The translations under genes were made by a program, and so were the position numbers. Shown here piece after piece: positions 26,327-34,791 of a stretch of DNA of 64,000 bases (its first letter is position 1; every line of letters begins with the position of its first letter). The stretch covers positions 49,293 through 113,292 of the forward strand of contig DHQB01000002.1 of NCBI GenBank assembly GCA_002410065.1, written 5' to 3'. This DNA comes from Bacteroidales bacterium UBA5349. Lineage in GTDB: Bacteria > Bacteroidota > Bacteroidia > Bacteroidales > Tenuifilaceae. The notes below the pieces were generated by a model. It saw nothing but the letters and a program-made list of their open reading frames with translations, searched no databases and was not told the origin of the DNA.

Positions 26327-26528
26327 TTTAAATAACATTCTGCAAAACATGGAAATCTAAATGCAATGGATAAAGGTATTTTAAATAAATAGCCCTTCAA
26401 ATTATATCAAATTTAATTACTTGTTTTCTTGCCAACCTACTTAAGGGCGTTCTTCTTTATTCTCTTCTTCCTAAATAATTACAGACAAACATCAATTATT
26501 TAATCAGCTTATTACCCGAAAAACTGTA

Positions 26529-27044
26529 TTATTTTTTCCCCTTCTTAGTTACAACAACGATTACACTTGGAACGTTGTATAATTCCATAGCTGCCTTCCC
26601 CTTAAAAATATTTATTGAATGAATATCGTCAGGAGATATTTCCTCAAGAGCTTCTTTGTCAGTAGACACCTTATCGTCTATGATTATCATAGGAGAATTT
26701 TCTCCACCCACAATGGGATCAGTAGCATTTATTTTAATTTTGGAATTAGCTGTCTCTGTTCCCTTTTTTGTTGTGATGAGAAGAACTCCATTAGGTGAGT
26801 TATACTTTTTTGTTGCCTCTTTATCTTTAATAAAAGTAAAAGATTCAATTTTACCTGAATCTAACAAGTTCACGTCAAAATCAAACTTTTTCCCGTCAAC
26901 ATAAATGTCTGGTTTCTCTGATTTTACAACAAGTTGAACCTTTTCAGACTTCATATTTACATCTTTTTTTTCTTCAGCTTCTTGTGCCATAATTGTCGAC
27001 ACAGCTAATAAAATTACACAAACTGTTAATGATAAATTTTTCAT
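26529..27044 (-). CDS. Secreted protein of two TonB-plug-like half domains
   Basis: 171 residues; signal peptide about 1-20 (ending TIMAQ). Two copies of one module follow. Copy 1 (about 45-95): P-D-I-Y-V-D-G-K, I-E-S-F-T-F-I-K-D-K-E-A-T-K-K-Y-N-S-P-N-G-V-L-L-I-T-T-K-K-G. Copy 2 (about 116-170): P-M-I-I-I-D-D-K, I-H-S-I-N-I-F-K-G-K-A-A-M-E-L-Y-N-V-P-S-V-I-V-V-V-T-K-K-G. This is the core of the TonB-dependent receptor plug, but there is no barrel, no TonB box and no CarboxypepD domain. It is the third gene of an ECF sigma/putative anti-sigma operon (41-base gap). Function unknown; it may be a signal protein for that sigma system. Confidence 0.8.
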   Translation of the reverse strand: MKNLSLTVCVILLAVSTIMAQEAEEKKDVNMKSEKVQLVVKSEKPDIYVDGKKFDFDVNLLDSGKIESFTFIKDKEATKKYNSPNGVLLITTKKGTETANSKIKINATDPIVGGENSPMIIIDDKVSTDKEALEEISPDDIHSINIFKGKAAMELYNVPSVIVVVTKKGKK

Positions 27045-27085
27045 GATTTCAATTTTTAGTTGTTTAATAGATAAGGTGTAATCAG

Positions 27086-27514
27086 CTATTCCAAACTTGC
27101 ATAAATAATTATTGTTTCATCTTCATAAAGTATGCGTTCTTGAGCTATTTCTTGCTCAGGCTCAGCAAACATATCTAGGGCCTCGTTTAGCAAAGCTTCT
27201 TTCTCTTTATAACTAAGTTCTTTTTGCCCAAAGTTGCCAATAGAGAGAGCAATTATTAGTATAATTGATGCTGCAACTGAAATGACACTAATTTTAAACC
27301 TGTGCTTTCTAACGGTCCTTCTTTGAAAAGAATTCCATAATTTATCATTGAAACCCTCAGGTGCCTCTATTCTATTACGTTTCACGAAAGTTGACCATAC
27401 TTCACTTATTGAATGCGAATTTTCAGCATTATCAAACAAGAATTGCTCTTCGTTTAAAGTACTGGCTCCTGCCTCGTATTCTTTAGTCAGTTTTTCAATT
27501 CCCTTCTCATTCAT
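27086..27514 (-). CDS. One-TM protein, probable anti-sigma factor
   Basis: 142 residues. N-terminal cytoplasmic part about 1-70 (acidic, helical), one TM segment about 74-93 (I-S-V-I-S-V-A-A-S-I-I-L-I-I-A-L), and a short periplasmic tail ending Y-E-D-E-T-I-I-I-Y. No zinc-finger anti-sigma motif (HxxxCxxC) and no FecR domain. Its start codon overlaps the stop of the ECF sigma gene by 8 bases, the standard coupling of a sigma factor with its membrane anti-sigma factor. The role is inferred from position and topology only. Confidence 0.7.
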   Translation of the reverse strand: MNEKGIEKLTKEYEAGASTLNEEQFLFDNAENSHSISEVWSTFVKRNRIEAPEGFNDKLWNSFQRRTVRKHRFKISVISVAASIILIIALSIGNFGQKELSYKEKEALLNEALDMFAEPEQEIAQERILYEDETIIIYASLE

Positions 27515-28010
27515 AGCAATATGTTTTTTCTAATTCCATGCATACCTGTTTTCTTGCACGTGATAATAAAACTCTAATATGCTCTACTTTAAGTTGTGTA
27601 GCAGCGGCTATTTCAGTGTATTCATAGCCGTCTATGTCTCGCATTATTAAAATTTCTCGTTGTTGTTCAGGTAATTTTCTGAGAATTTTTTTGACAATAG
27701 CACTTAACTCTTTCCATTCCAAAGATTCATGTCCGTTATCCGATTCTGACATCATAAACTGCAAAGCAGAGTCATCTATTTCCAACTTTTTCTTTTTCAA
27801 TAAATCAATACAATAATTGCGAGCTGTCAGAAAAACAAGGCCTGGAATATTTGGATGCTGCCCAACTTGTTTACGCTTCTCCCAGAGCTTAATCATTATC
27901 TCTTGAATAGCATCTTCAGCATTTGCATTGTTCCCAAGTATGCGAGCAACCATAGGAAATAAACGCACTGATAATGAAAAAACCTTATGTTTAAAATCTA
28001 TTGTATCCAT
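27507..28010 (-). CDS. ECF RNA polymerase sigma factor
   Basis: 167 residues. Region 2 (about 20-80) includes D-A-I-Q-E-I-M-I-K-L-W-E-K-R; region 4 (about 115-160) includes L-P-E-Q-Q-R-E-I-L-I-M-R-D-I-D-G-Y-E-Y-T-E-I-A and V-R-V/I-L-L-S-R-A-R-K, the -35-binding helix. There are no regions 1, 3 or C-terminal extension. It is the first gene of a three-gene operon with the putative anti-sigma factor and the double-plug protein, and probably drives its own operon plus other targets. Confidence 0.94.
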   Translation of the reverse strand: MDTIDFKHKVFSLSVRLFPMVARILGNNANAEDAIQEIMIKLWEKRKQVGQHPNIPGLVFLTARNYCIDLLKKKKLEIDDSALQFMMSESDNGHESLEWKELSAIVKKILRKLPEQQREILIMRDIDGYEYTEIAAATQLKVEHIRVLLSRARKQVCMELEKTYCYE

Positions 28011-28262
28011 TCTATCTTAACAACGAAAAAATGCATGTAAACATAACAGAGAAAGTTAACAATATTTTAGAATTTACTGTATTGTACTGATATTCAGTGT
28101 AGTAATTATTTGCATCTTTAGGATGCAACAGCACCAAATTTCTTTACAAATGGAAATACTTGTTAGGAAAACAAAAAACTGGTGATTTTCACTAAATCGA
28201 ACTGGAGTAATGCTCAATTGTTGTAATTTCCTACTTTTTGGTAACTGTCAAATAGATTATTT

Positions 28263-29639
28263 CTAACTAGATACACTCCCCTGAGCAATAGCTCTATTAA
28301 GTCGTTTAATCTCTCTATAAAGAAAAGAAAACGAAATTATGCCTGCAATAACATCGGAAATTGGTGCCGAGACCCAAACGCCAGTTATTCCCCAAAAAGT
28401 TGGTAAAATCAGCAGAATTGGGATTAAAACAATTACCTGCCGAAGCAAAGATATTAAAGCCGATATTGCAGCCTTACCTGTTGATTGAAAGAAATTTCCG
28501 GCAATTATCTGAAACCCGACTATTGGCAATGCCATCATATAAATACGCACCCCTCTCTTGCCAATGCTAAGAAGTTCAGCATCCGAAGAGTTAAAAATCT
28601 TTATAAAAAAGCCTGGAAATAGTTCCATCATCAGAAATCCGCCAATGGAAATTATAACGGCAGCCTTTAAGCTAAGGAATAGGGTCTGTTTTACCCGTAC
28701 AAAATTACCCGCTCCGTAGTTAAACCCATATATTGGCTGCGATGCCATATTAATGGCAATTATGGTCATTACAACAAGCATGGCTATGCTATTTATAATG
28801 CCCATTGCGCCCACGGCCAAATCGCCACCATGCTTAATTAACTGTACGTTGAATAATCCATGCACAAAACTTGCTGCAAATTGCATTGAGAACGGTGAAA
28901 ACCCAATTGTGATTATTGATAAGACAACACCCCACTTAATTGGGAAATATTTGGCTTTTAGCTTTACAACGGAATTTGCAGACCTAAAATGACGTAATAC
29001 CCATATGCAAAGAATAAACTGTGAAATAATGGTTGCAATGGCTGCCCCTTTAACTCCCATGCCTAGGGCAAAAATAAAAATTGGGTCGAGCGCAATGTTT
29101 ATTCCAGCACTAATAAGCATTGAGTGCATGGCAATTTTAGCATTCCCCTCAGAGCGAATCAAATTATTTAAAGAAAAACCTATCATATTGAAAGGGACAC
29201 CCAGTAAAATAATATTTAAGTACTGGTTGGCATAATCAATGGTATCAGGGCCAGCCCCAAACATCCTTAGCATCGGGTCTTTAATCAAAAATCCTACTCC
29301 CGACATTACAATTGATACAATTATAAGTAGAATAAAAGCATTGCCAAGTACCCGCTCGGCTAAATCGTACTCTTTTTTACCCAAATGGATTGATATACGC
29401 ACCCCTCCCCCAATGCCAATAAGCATCCCAAAGGCCATCATAATCACCATAATGGGAAAAACCACGCTAAGCCCGGTTAAGGCTAAGGCTCCAACGCCTT
29501 GTCCCACAAAAATGCGGTCGACAATATTGTAAAGCGAATTTGCCACCACACCAGTGAATGCAGGTAAAAAAAACTTCCAAAGCACCTTTCTTATGGGTGC
29601 ATCGGCAAGTAGTTTTATGTTATCGTGTTGAGTTTCCAA
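28263..29639 (-). CDS. MATE-family efflux transporter
   Basis: 458 residues, 12 hydrophobic segments in two halves. The N-terminal part has the MATE pattern I-V-D-R-I-F-V-G-Q-G-V-G-A-L-A-L-T-G-L, and P-I-Y-G-F-N-Y-G-A-G-N opens the second half. This is the NorM/DinF-like branch that exports cationic drugs by Na+ or H+ antiport. The gene stands alone. The roughly 250 bases upstream (28011-28262) belong to the end of this gene's neighbour region and carry no gene. Confidence 0.94.
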   Translation of the reverse strand: METQHDNIKLLADAPIRKVLWKFFLPAFTGVVANSLYNIVDRIFVGQGVGALALTGLSVVFPIMVIMMAFGMLIGIGGGVRISIHLGKKEYDLAERVLGNAFILLIIVSIVMSGVGFLIKDPMLRMFGAGPDTIDYANQYLNIILLGVPFNMIGFSLNNLIRSEGNAKIAMHSMLISAGINIALDPIFIFALGMGVKGAAIATIISQFILCIWVLRHFRSANSVVKLKAKYFPIKWGVVLSIITIGFSPFSMQFAASFVHGLFNVQLIKHGGDLAVGAMGIINSIAMLVVMTIIAINMASQPIYGFNYGAGNFVRVKQTLFLSLKAAVIISIGGFLMMELFPGFFIKIFNSSDAELLSIGKRGVRIYMMALPIVGFQIIAGNFFQSTGKAAISALISLLRQVIVLIPILLILPTFWGITGVWVSAPISDVIAGIISFSFLYREIKRLNRAIAQGSVSS

Positions 29640-29746
29640 TGATTTTTAAATTTTTAACCCACAAAGTTACAATTAATGACGTTTAGGTAAGAGTTTCGAA
29701 CTATGATTTAGTGAATATTACCAAAAGAGGGATTCTAACTTGATAA

Positions 29747-29779
29747 AAAAAGGGAAAGCCCTTTTGGATTTCCCTTTTT
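29747..29779 (-). terminator. Intrinsic terminator after the OsmC gene
   Basis: An 11-bp stem (AAAAAGGGAAA / TTTCCCTTTTT) with an 11-base loop. On the minus strand it ends in a run of T. It lies 28 bases beyond the stop codon of the OsmC-family gene. Confidence 0.88.
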
Positions 29780-29806
29780 AATAAGTTTAAAAAAGTTAGG
29801 TTATGA

Positions 29807-30244
29807 TTACTTAAGTTCACAAACCTTAAATTCAATCACAGACTTGTTAGCCATATTATCTGAAATTGGGCAACGAGAGTCAATTTCATGAAGGAATGAT
29901 TTCTTTTCCTCTTCGGTCATATTAGCATCAATCCTAACGCATGTACGAATCTCGGTAAAACCAGCTCTTCCCTCTGTAGTTTGCCCCATTAGGAAACCCT
30001 TATCAATATCACCTTCCACATCAACCTCTATACCTCGTAGGTCAATTTTGCGTTGCATTGCAATAATTCGTGCCAAAGCAGAAATACACCCTGGTAGTGA
30101 TGCCAAAAAAACCTCAAGAGGGTTTGGACCTTCATCGGTTCCGCCTGAAGCTTTTGGTTGGTCAATTACAAATGGATGAGAACATTGGATCTCGGTTCTG
30201 AAACCAGAACCCATTATCGAACTTACTTTAATTGTTGATATCAT
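29807..30244 (-). CDS. OsmC/Ohr-family thiol peroxidase-like protein
   Basis: 145 residues from ATG 30244 (MISTIKVSS); the frame runs 15 codons further up to 30289, but that segment is not part of the family fold. Signature: G-G-T-D-E-G-P-N-P-L-E-V-F-L-A-S-L-P-G-C-I-S (first reactive Cys) and D-S-R-C-P-I-S-D-N (second reactive Cys). Members reduce organic hydroperoxides or bind small thiols; the pair of cysteines is intact. Single gene in the cytoplasm with terminator. Confidence 0.93.
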   Translation of the reverse strand: MISTIKVSSIMGSGFRTEIQCSHPFVIDQPKASGGTDEGPNPLEVFLASLPGCISALARIIAMQRKIDLRGIEVDVEGDIDKGFLMGQTTEGRAGFTEIRTCVRIDANMTEEEKKSFLHEIDSRCPISDNMANKSVIEFKVCELK

Positions 30245-30548
30245 AGCTTTCTCTATTAAATTAAACACTCTATTGAAAAATAGTAACATTCAAACTGCTG
30301 TTTTGTTAAACTCAAACTCTTTATTTTTCGCCAATCGGGTTATTACCATTCTTTACAATTAAAACAGAAATACGAAAGCAGATTGTTTGGAAAAAAGTTC
30401 AAAAGACAATTAGTAATTACCAATGTTTACAATAGGATAAAACTAGTTGTCAGCAACAACAAAACCTTTATAGCCCCATGCACAACAAGCACTTTGCATA
30501 TTTTTATTATACAGAGGAAGTAAAAGGGGTAGAACAAAAAATACAATC
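30245..30548. other. Intergenic region without genes
   Basis: About 300 bases between the divergent OsmC and amidohydrolase genes. No ORF with coding character, RNA gene or repeat was found. It must contain the OsmC promoter, but no clean TAnnTTTG/TTTG pair was seen on the minus strand. Confidence 0.6.
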
Positions 30549-30581
30549 TTGAATTAATTAACCATCAAAAAAGTATCTTTG
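30549..30581 (+). promoter_or_regulatory. Promoter of the amidohydrolase gene
   Basis: TTG (30549-30551), a 22-base spacer, then TATCTTTG (30574-30581), an exact -7 match. The transcript would start near 30590, which places the lipoprotein ATG at 30620 as the first usable start. Confidence 0.65.
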
Positions 30582-30619
30582 CATTGAGGCAACAAAAAAA
30601 CAACTCAACTTTAAATAGT

Positions 30620-32257
30620 ATGAAGCATTATATAATTCTTATCCTAATCCCCCTTTTTGCCATGTCGTGTAATCCAAAGAACAATGCGGATATCATCGTA
30701 AAAAATGCAACCATTTACAGTGTCGATAGCCAATTTACTATATACCAAAGCATGGCCATACGCAACGGCAAAATTCTTGGGCTTGGCTCTGACGCTGAAA
30801 TTGAGGCAAAGTTCTCAGCAGCTGAAATAATCAACCTTGAAGGAAAACCTGTTTATCCCGGATTTATAGATCCACACTGTCACTTTTTAGGGTATGGCTT
30901 AGGTCTTGGAAACGCATGGTTGGCCAATTCCTCATCATGGGATGAGGTTGTAAACAGGCTTAAGGAGCATCATGCAAAATATCCAACACAATGGGTTATA
31001 GGCCGAGGATGGAATCAGAATGATTGGGAAGTTAAAGAGTTCCCAACCAAGGATTTACTCGACAAATTTTTCCCTGAAAACCCTGTACTGCTTACCCGAA
31101 TAGATGGACACGCAGCCATTGCCAATACAAAAGCATTGCAATTAGCAGGTTTTAATCCCGACACAACGGTGGTAGGAGGTGAAATTATTAAGGTAAACGG
31201 TAAGCCAACCGGTGTACTTATAGATAATGCCATAAACCTTGTGCGTGATGTAGTTCCTGCTTACACAGCCGAAGAGAAGGAGAAAGCCCTGATGATGGCT
31301 CAGCAGAACTGCTTTGCAGTAGGACTAACATCGGTAAGCGATGCTGGTTTAAACAAGGAAGATGTGCTGATTATGGATAGAATGCAGAAAGAGAACAAAC
31401 TGCAGGTGAAAATTAATGTAATGCTTAGCCCTGAGGATGAAAATTTTGAGTATTTTTTAAGTAACGGTGTTTACACAACCCCTAGCTTAAGCGTTAGAAC
31501 CGTTAAACTTTTTGCCGATGGTGCTTTGGGCTCTCGAGGTGCACTATTGCTTGAACCCTATAGTGATGCTCCAAATACCTCTGGTTTACAACTCGAAACA
31601 AAAGAGTACCTCACAATGGTTTGCCAAAAAGCATACGAATCGGGTTACCAAGTAGCAACCCACTGCATTGGTGATGCCGCTGTAAGGCTTATGCTCGATG
31701 CTTATGAACAATTTCTGACCCCTGGCAACGATTTACGCTGGCGTATAGAGCATGCGCAAACTGTTCATCCCAACGATCTTAATCGTTTTGGAGAGTTGGC
31801 TATTATTCCATCGGTACAAACAACACATGCAACATCCGATATGCTTTGGGCTGTTGATAGAATTGGCGATAGGATAAAAACAGCCTACATCTACAACGAT
31901 TTGCTAAAGCAAAATGGGTGGCTTCCTAATGGTAGCGATTTCCCCATTGAGCATATCAATCCGCTGTACGGCTTTTATGCAGGCGTTGCCCGAAAAAATT
32001 TGGACGGTTACCCTCCCACTGGATTCCAAATGGAGAACGCCCTTTCCCGCGAACAAGCAATTAGGGCTATGACTATTTGGGCTGCAAAAGCAGCTTTTGA
32101 AGAGGAGCAAAAAGGAAGCCTAGAAGTTGGAAAGACAGCAGATTTTGTTGTGCTTAAACAGGATGTTATGACCGCCCCAGAGGATCAGATTCCAAACATA
32201 AAGGTTGAACAAACATTTGTTAATGGAAAAATTGTATATTTAGAACATAATCAATAG
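30620..32257 (+). CDS. YtcJ-like amidohydrolase lipoprotein
   Basis: 545 residues from ATG 30620 (MKHYIILILIPL). Lipobox A-M-S-C at about residues 13-16. A TTG at 30584 in the same frame lies before or at the transcription start and was rejected. Amidohydrolase_3 domain: metal motif D-P-H-C-H (about 82-86), D-G-A-L-G-S-R-G-A, A-T-H-C-I-G-D-A-A, E-H-A-Q-T-V-H and a final N-G-S-D-F-P-I-E-H. These enzymes hydrolyse amides or related bonds with one or two metals; YtcJ substrates are mostly unknown. Attached to the periplasmic or outer-membrane face. Confidence 0.91.
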   Translation: MKHYIILILIPLFAMSCNPKNNADIIVKNATIYSVDSQFTIYQSMAIRNGKILGLGSDAEIEAKFSAAEIINLEGKPVYPGFIDPHCHFLGYGLGLGNAWLANSSSWDEVVNRLKEHHAKYPTQWVIGRGWNQNDWEVKEFPTKDLLDKFFPENPVLLTRIDGHAAIANTKALQLAGFNPDTTVVGGEIIKVNGKPTGVLIDNAINLVRDVVPAYTAEEKEKALMMAQQNCFAVGLTSVSDAGLNKEDVLIMDRMQKENKLQVKINVMLSPEDENFEYFLSNGVYTTPSLSVRTVKLFADGALGSRGALLLEPYSDAPNTSGLQLETKEYLTMVCQKAYESGYQVATHCIGDAAVRLMLDAYEQFLTPGNDLRWRIEHAQTVHPNDLNRFGELAIIPSVQTTHATSDMLWAVDRIGDRIKTAYIYNDLLKQNGWLPNGSDFPIEHINPLYGFYAGVARKNLDGYPPTGFQMENALSREQAIRAMTIWAAKAAFEEEQKGSLEVGKTADFVVLKQDVMTAPEDQIPNIKVEQTFVNGKIVYLEHNQ

Positions 32258-32301
32258 CCAAGGAAGTAAATCGACCCTAAGCAATTCAACCAACAAACCC
32301 A

Positions 32302-32772
32302 ATGGAAATATTCAAAGCAAAGGAATCGCAGCTACTTGAGATACTCTACATTATTAGAGAGTGCGCCCAGCAGCTAAAAGATAAAGGGGTAAAGTGCTGG
32401 CATAACACCCATGCTGATTATGAACAAATACGAAAAGATATTGAGCAAGGATTTGTCTTTATCCTTATGAACAATAAAGGGCCTGTTGGCACCATGACCG
32501 TAAAACCAGATCCTGAAGCTGTTGGTTCATGGTTACTGGATAGGTTAGCCATATTTCCACATTTTCAGGGGAGAGGTCTAGCAAAATTGTTGATCGATTT
32601 TGCTGAAGAACAATCACGCAAAAATGGTTGTAAATTGCTAAGAGGGACTATTCCTGTTGACGACCAGTTGTTATGCAAGTTACTTGAGGAGAAAGGATTT
32701 GTGAACAAGGGCATTGCTCACCATGTGCCAAATGAACTGATTAAGATTGTTTTTGAGAAGAGTTTCAGCTAA
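32302..32772 (+). CDS. GNAT-family N-acetyltransferase
   Basis: 156 residues. Acetyl-CoA-binding motif A is visible as L-A-I-F-P-H-F-Q-G-R-G-L-A-K-L-L-I-D-F-A (R/Q-x-x-G-x-G/A pattern, about residues 90-109). The N-terminal part starts M-E-I-F-K-A-K-E-S-Q-L-L-E-I-L-Y-I-I-R-E-C-A. Substrate unknown. It begins 44 bases after the amidohydrolase and is probably co-transcribed with it. Confidence 0.9.
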   Translation: MEIFKAKESQLLEILYIIRECAQQLKDKGVKCWHNTHADYEQIRKDIEQGFVFILMNNKGPVGTMTVKPDPEAVGSWLLDRLAIFPHFQGRGLAKLLIDFAEEQSRKNGCKLLRGTIPVDDQLLCKLLEEKGFVNKGIAHHVPNELIKIVFEKSFS

Positions 32773-32813
32773 TTCTTCATTACTTTTTAAAGAAGAATCT
32801 GAGAAAAACCAAA

Positions 32814-33445
32814 TCATTTTGTAAATATTACCAACCTATCGTTCCGCTCAAAGTTGCTAAAATCAAATGTTTTAGCAATATATTCAATCGATAATGCATT
32901 GTAAAAGATTACGTGGGTAGGGTCGTTCTTGTAGTACCATTTATCAAAGTTTACATCATCGGTGTATATATCGGTCATGCAGATAAGCTCGCCCCCCCGG
33001 TTTAGCATGTTTTTAAGTTGATTAAACTCCTTTTGTGGTTTGTAAAAATGCTCAATCACCTCGCAGCATACTATAAAATCGTAGTTTTTAGTTAAAAGCT
33101 CTAGGTGATTATGAAAAAAAGATCGTACTCTGAAATGTTATATCCTTTGTCTTTAAGAATCATAGAAGTAACGGGACCGGTTCCTGCACCAAAATCGAGC
33201 CCTACCTTATCCGTGGTAAAATCTAGGGTTACAGCATCAATAATTGGTTTCACAAAGTTTTGATATCTGGCATCGTTTATATCATTATTATGCAGTAGGT
33301 ACCTTTCCCGCTCATGATCGTAATCCAAAAAATTTGAGGGATCCATGAATATGCTATAGCAATTTATACACCGATAGTACTTTCGGATACCTTTACCATA
33401 GAACAAAAAGCCAGTACCACTACAAAGTGGGCAATTGATTGTCAT
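32814..33445 (-). pseudogene. SAM-dependent methyltransferase split by a homopolymer frameshift
   Basis: The N-terminal part (from ATG 33445, M-T-I-N-C-P-L-C) has a zinc ribbon (C-P-L-C ... Y-R-C-I-N-C) and the SAM motif V-G-L-D-F-G-A-G-T-G, then stops after F-F-I-I-T. The remaining part continues in another frame from about 33110, and its visible portion 32814-33059 reads M-I-E-H-F-Y-K-P. One added base in the seven-A run at 33114-33120 (plus strand) restores a continuous reading: L-F-F-H-N-H-L-E-L-L ... I-V-C-C-E-V-I-E-H-F, the normal methyltransferase motif. The whole is a class I methyltransferase with N-terminal zinc ribbon. Either a recent mutation, slippage control or a sequencing error. 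It follows the cupin gene by 36 bases. Confidence 0.85.
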
Positions 33446-33481
33446 GTTGGATTTTATAATTTTATTGGCAATCTTCACAAT

Positions 33482-33742
33482 CTAATCCGTAACTGGTATT
33501 AAAAAGGAGGTAACCCACATTTCTGAATCGGAACGTAAAGTGTGCATTATGCTCTCCTTTACAATAAAAGCATCACCTACGATTAGTTCTTCTTCTCCAT
33601 TTTCCAATACACCAAAACCTTTTCCTTTAATGCAGTAGAATATCTCATCATATTTCAGGTGTTTATGTAACGCTACGTTACTAGCAGATGTTATATGATA
33701 AACATTTATTTTAATCTTCGATTTTAAAAGTTCTTTATCCAT
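33482..33742 (-). CDS. Small cupin-domain protein
   Basis: 86 residues forming a single cupin barrel: H-K-H-L-K-Y-D-E-I-F-Y-C-I-K-G-K-G (motif 1, two His and Glu metal ligands) and D-A-F-I-V-K-E-S-I-M-H-T-L (motif 2, final His). Metal-binding residues are complete. Function unknown; such mini-cupins often act as sugar or small-molecule isomerases or dioxygenases. Next to a broken methyltransferase gene. Confidence 0.86.
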   Translation of the reverse strand: MDKELLKSKIKINVYHITSASNVALHKHLKYDEIFYCIKGKGFGVLENGEEELIVGDAFIVKESIMHTLRSDSEMWVTSFLIPVTD

Positions 33743-33863
33743 AGCTTAATAATTTGGTGGGTTAACTAGTTCAATTCAAAAACTTAGGGATTTATTAGTG
33801 AAAACAAAGCGATAAAATAAAGAAAATTGCATTATCCCAATTGTTGTGCATAGTTCTTTCATT

Positions 33864-34613
33864 TCAAAACATCATTGATAATCCCAAGCCATATTCTTTG
33901 CCATTGTAGAATGGCATAACAACGCCACACATATTCCCTTTGTCTTTAAAAATTGTTCTCTTTATAAAAGGATGAATCCAATAAGCAACTTTTGTACTCA
34001 AAATTCCAATCCCTGCTCCTGCAGCTACATCAGTTAACCAATGCCTGTTATTATACATTCTAAAGAATCCAGTTCCTGAAGCCACTAAATAGCCAGAAAT
34101 TCCATACCAAACAGAAACATCTTTATACTCTTGGTATAAAAGCTCTGCTCCCATAAATGCTGTTGCCGTGTGCCCAGAGGGAAAAGAATTATTGGTAGAC
34201 CCATCAGGCCTTTTGACGTTTACAGTAGCTTTTATAATGTTTACAGTACCACCCATAATTAAATAGGCTGTACCTAAAATAATAGTCCTATCCTTAAAGT
34301 TATTTTTTCCTTTTACTCCGATAGCATTTAATGCATAAACACTTACAAATGGTGCATATTGAGAATAATCATCAATAGTAATTTTTTTGTGGGTTTGCTT
34401 TTGCAAACGCTCATTTATATCGGAATTTATATTTTTTAGGGCCCGACTTTCAATCCCCACTATTCCATATCCAACTAGTGCTGTAGGTATTATTAATGCC
34501 TGATATTTAAACTGTGTATTATTACTCTGCTGCAGTGTATCATTTTTGACAATCTGCGCAAACGAATTGAATGTTAAAACCAGGAGTAATAATAGTACGC
34601 TTATTTTCTTCAT
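33864..34613 (-). CDS. PAP2-family membrane phosphatase
   Basis: 249 residues from ATG 34613 (MKKISVLLLLL), with signal peptide ending near FNSFAQ; the frame extends eight codons to a TTG at 34637, less likely. PAP2 motifs: K-A-T-V-N-V-K-R-P-D-G-S (motif 1), S-F-P-S-G-H-T-A (motif 2) and R-M-Y-N-N-R-H-W-L-T-D-V (motif 3). All catalytic Arg/His residues are present. It may act on undecaprenyl pyrophosphate or phosphatidate, or on lipid A, at the periplasmic face. Confidence 0.92.
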   Translation of the reverse strand: MKKISVLLLLLVLTFNSFAQIVKNDTLQQSNNTQFKYQALIIPTALVGYGIVGIESRALKNINSDINERLQKQTHKKITIDDYSQYAPFVSVYALNAIGVKGKNNFKDRTIILGTAYLIMGGTVNIIKATVNVKRPDGSTNNSFPSGHTATAFMGAELLYQEYKDVSVWYGISGYLVASGTGFFRMYNNRHWLTDVAAGAGIGILSTKVAYWIHPFIKRTIFKDKGNMCGVVMPFYNGKEYGLGLSMMF

Positions 34614-34791
34614 TTGGTTGATTAAAATTACGCTCAATTTTTTTGAGGGTTTAGCAGATTATATTGAGCCAATTTGCTATCATTCAATCTGAATTTCTAC
34701 GGTCGGAAAGTGTAAATAACAGCAGACAGCAGGAATTTCAAAAAATTAATCAATGACAATAGAACGAATTTGCCAAAGGCAATATCATGCA

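Noticed and set aside
28086..28103. Small inverted repeat (TACTGA-TAT-TCAGT) upstream of the sigma operon
   Set aside because: Short and imperfect; such repeats are expected by chance in AT-rich DNA and the site lies downstream of the MATE gene direction, not at the sigma promoter.
30584..30619. TTG start of the amidohydrolase
   Set aside because: Lies at the transcription start; the ATG at 30620 begins a standard lipoprotein signal.
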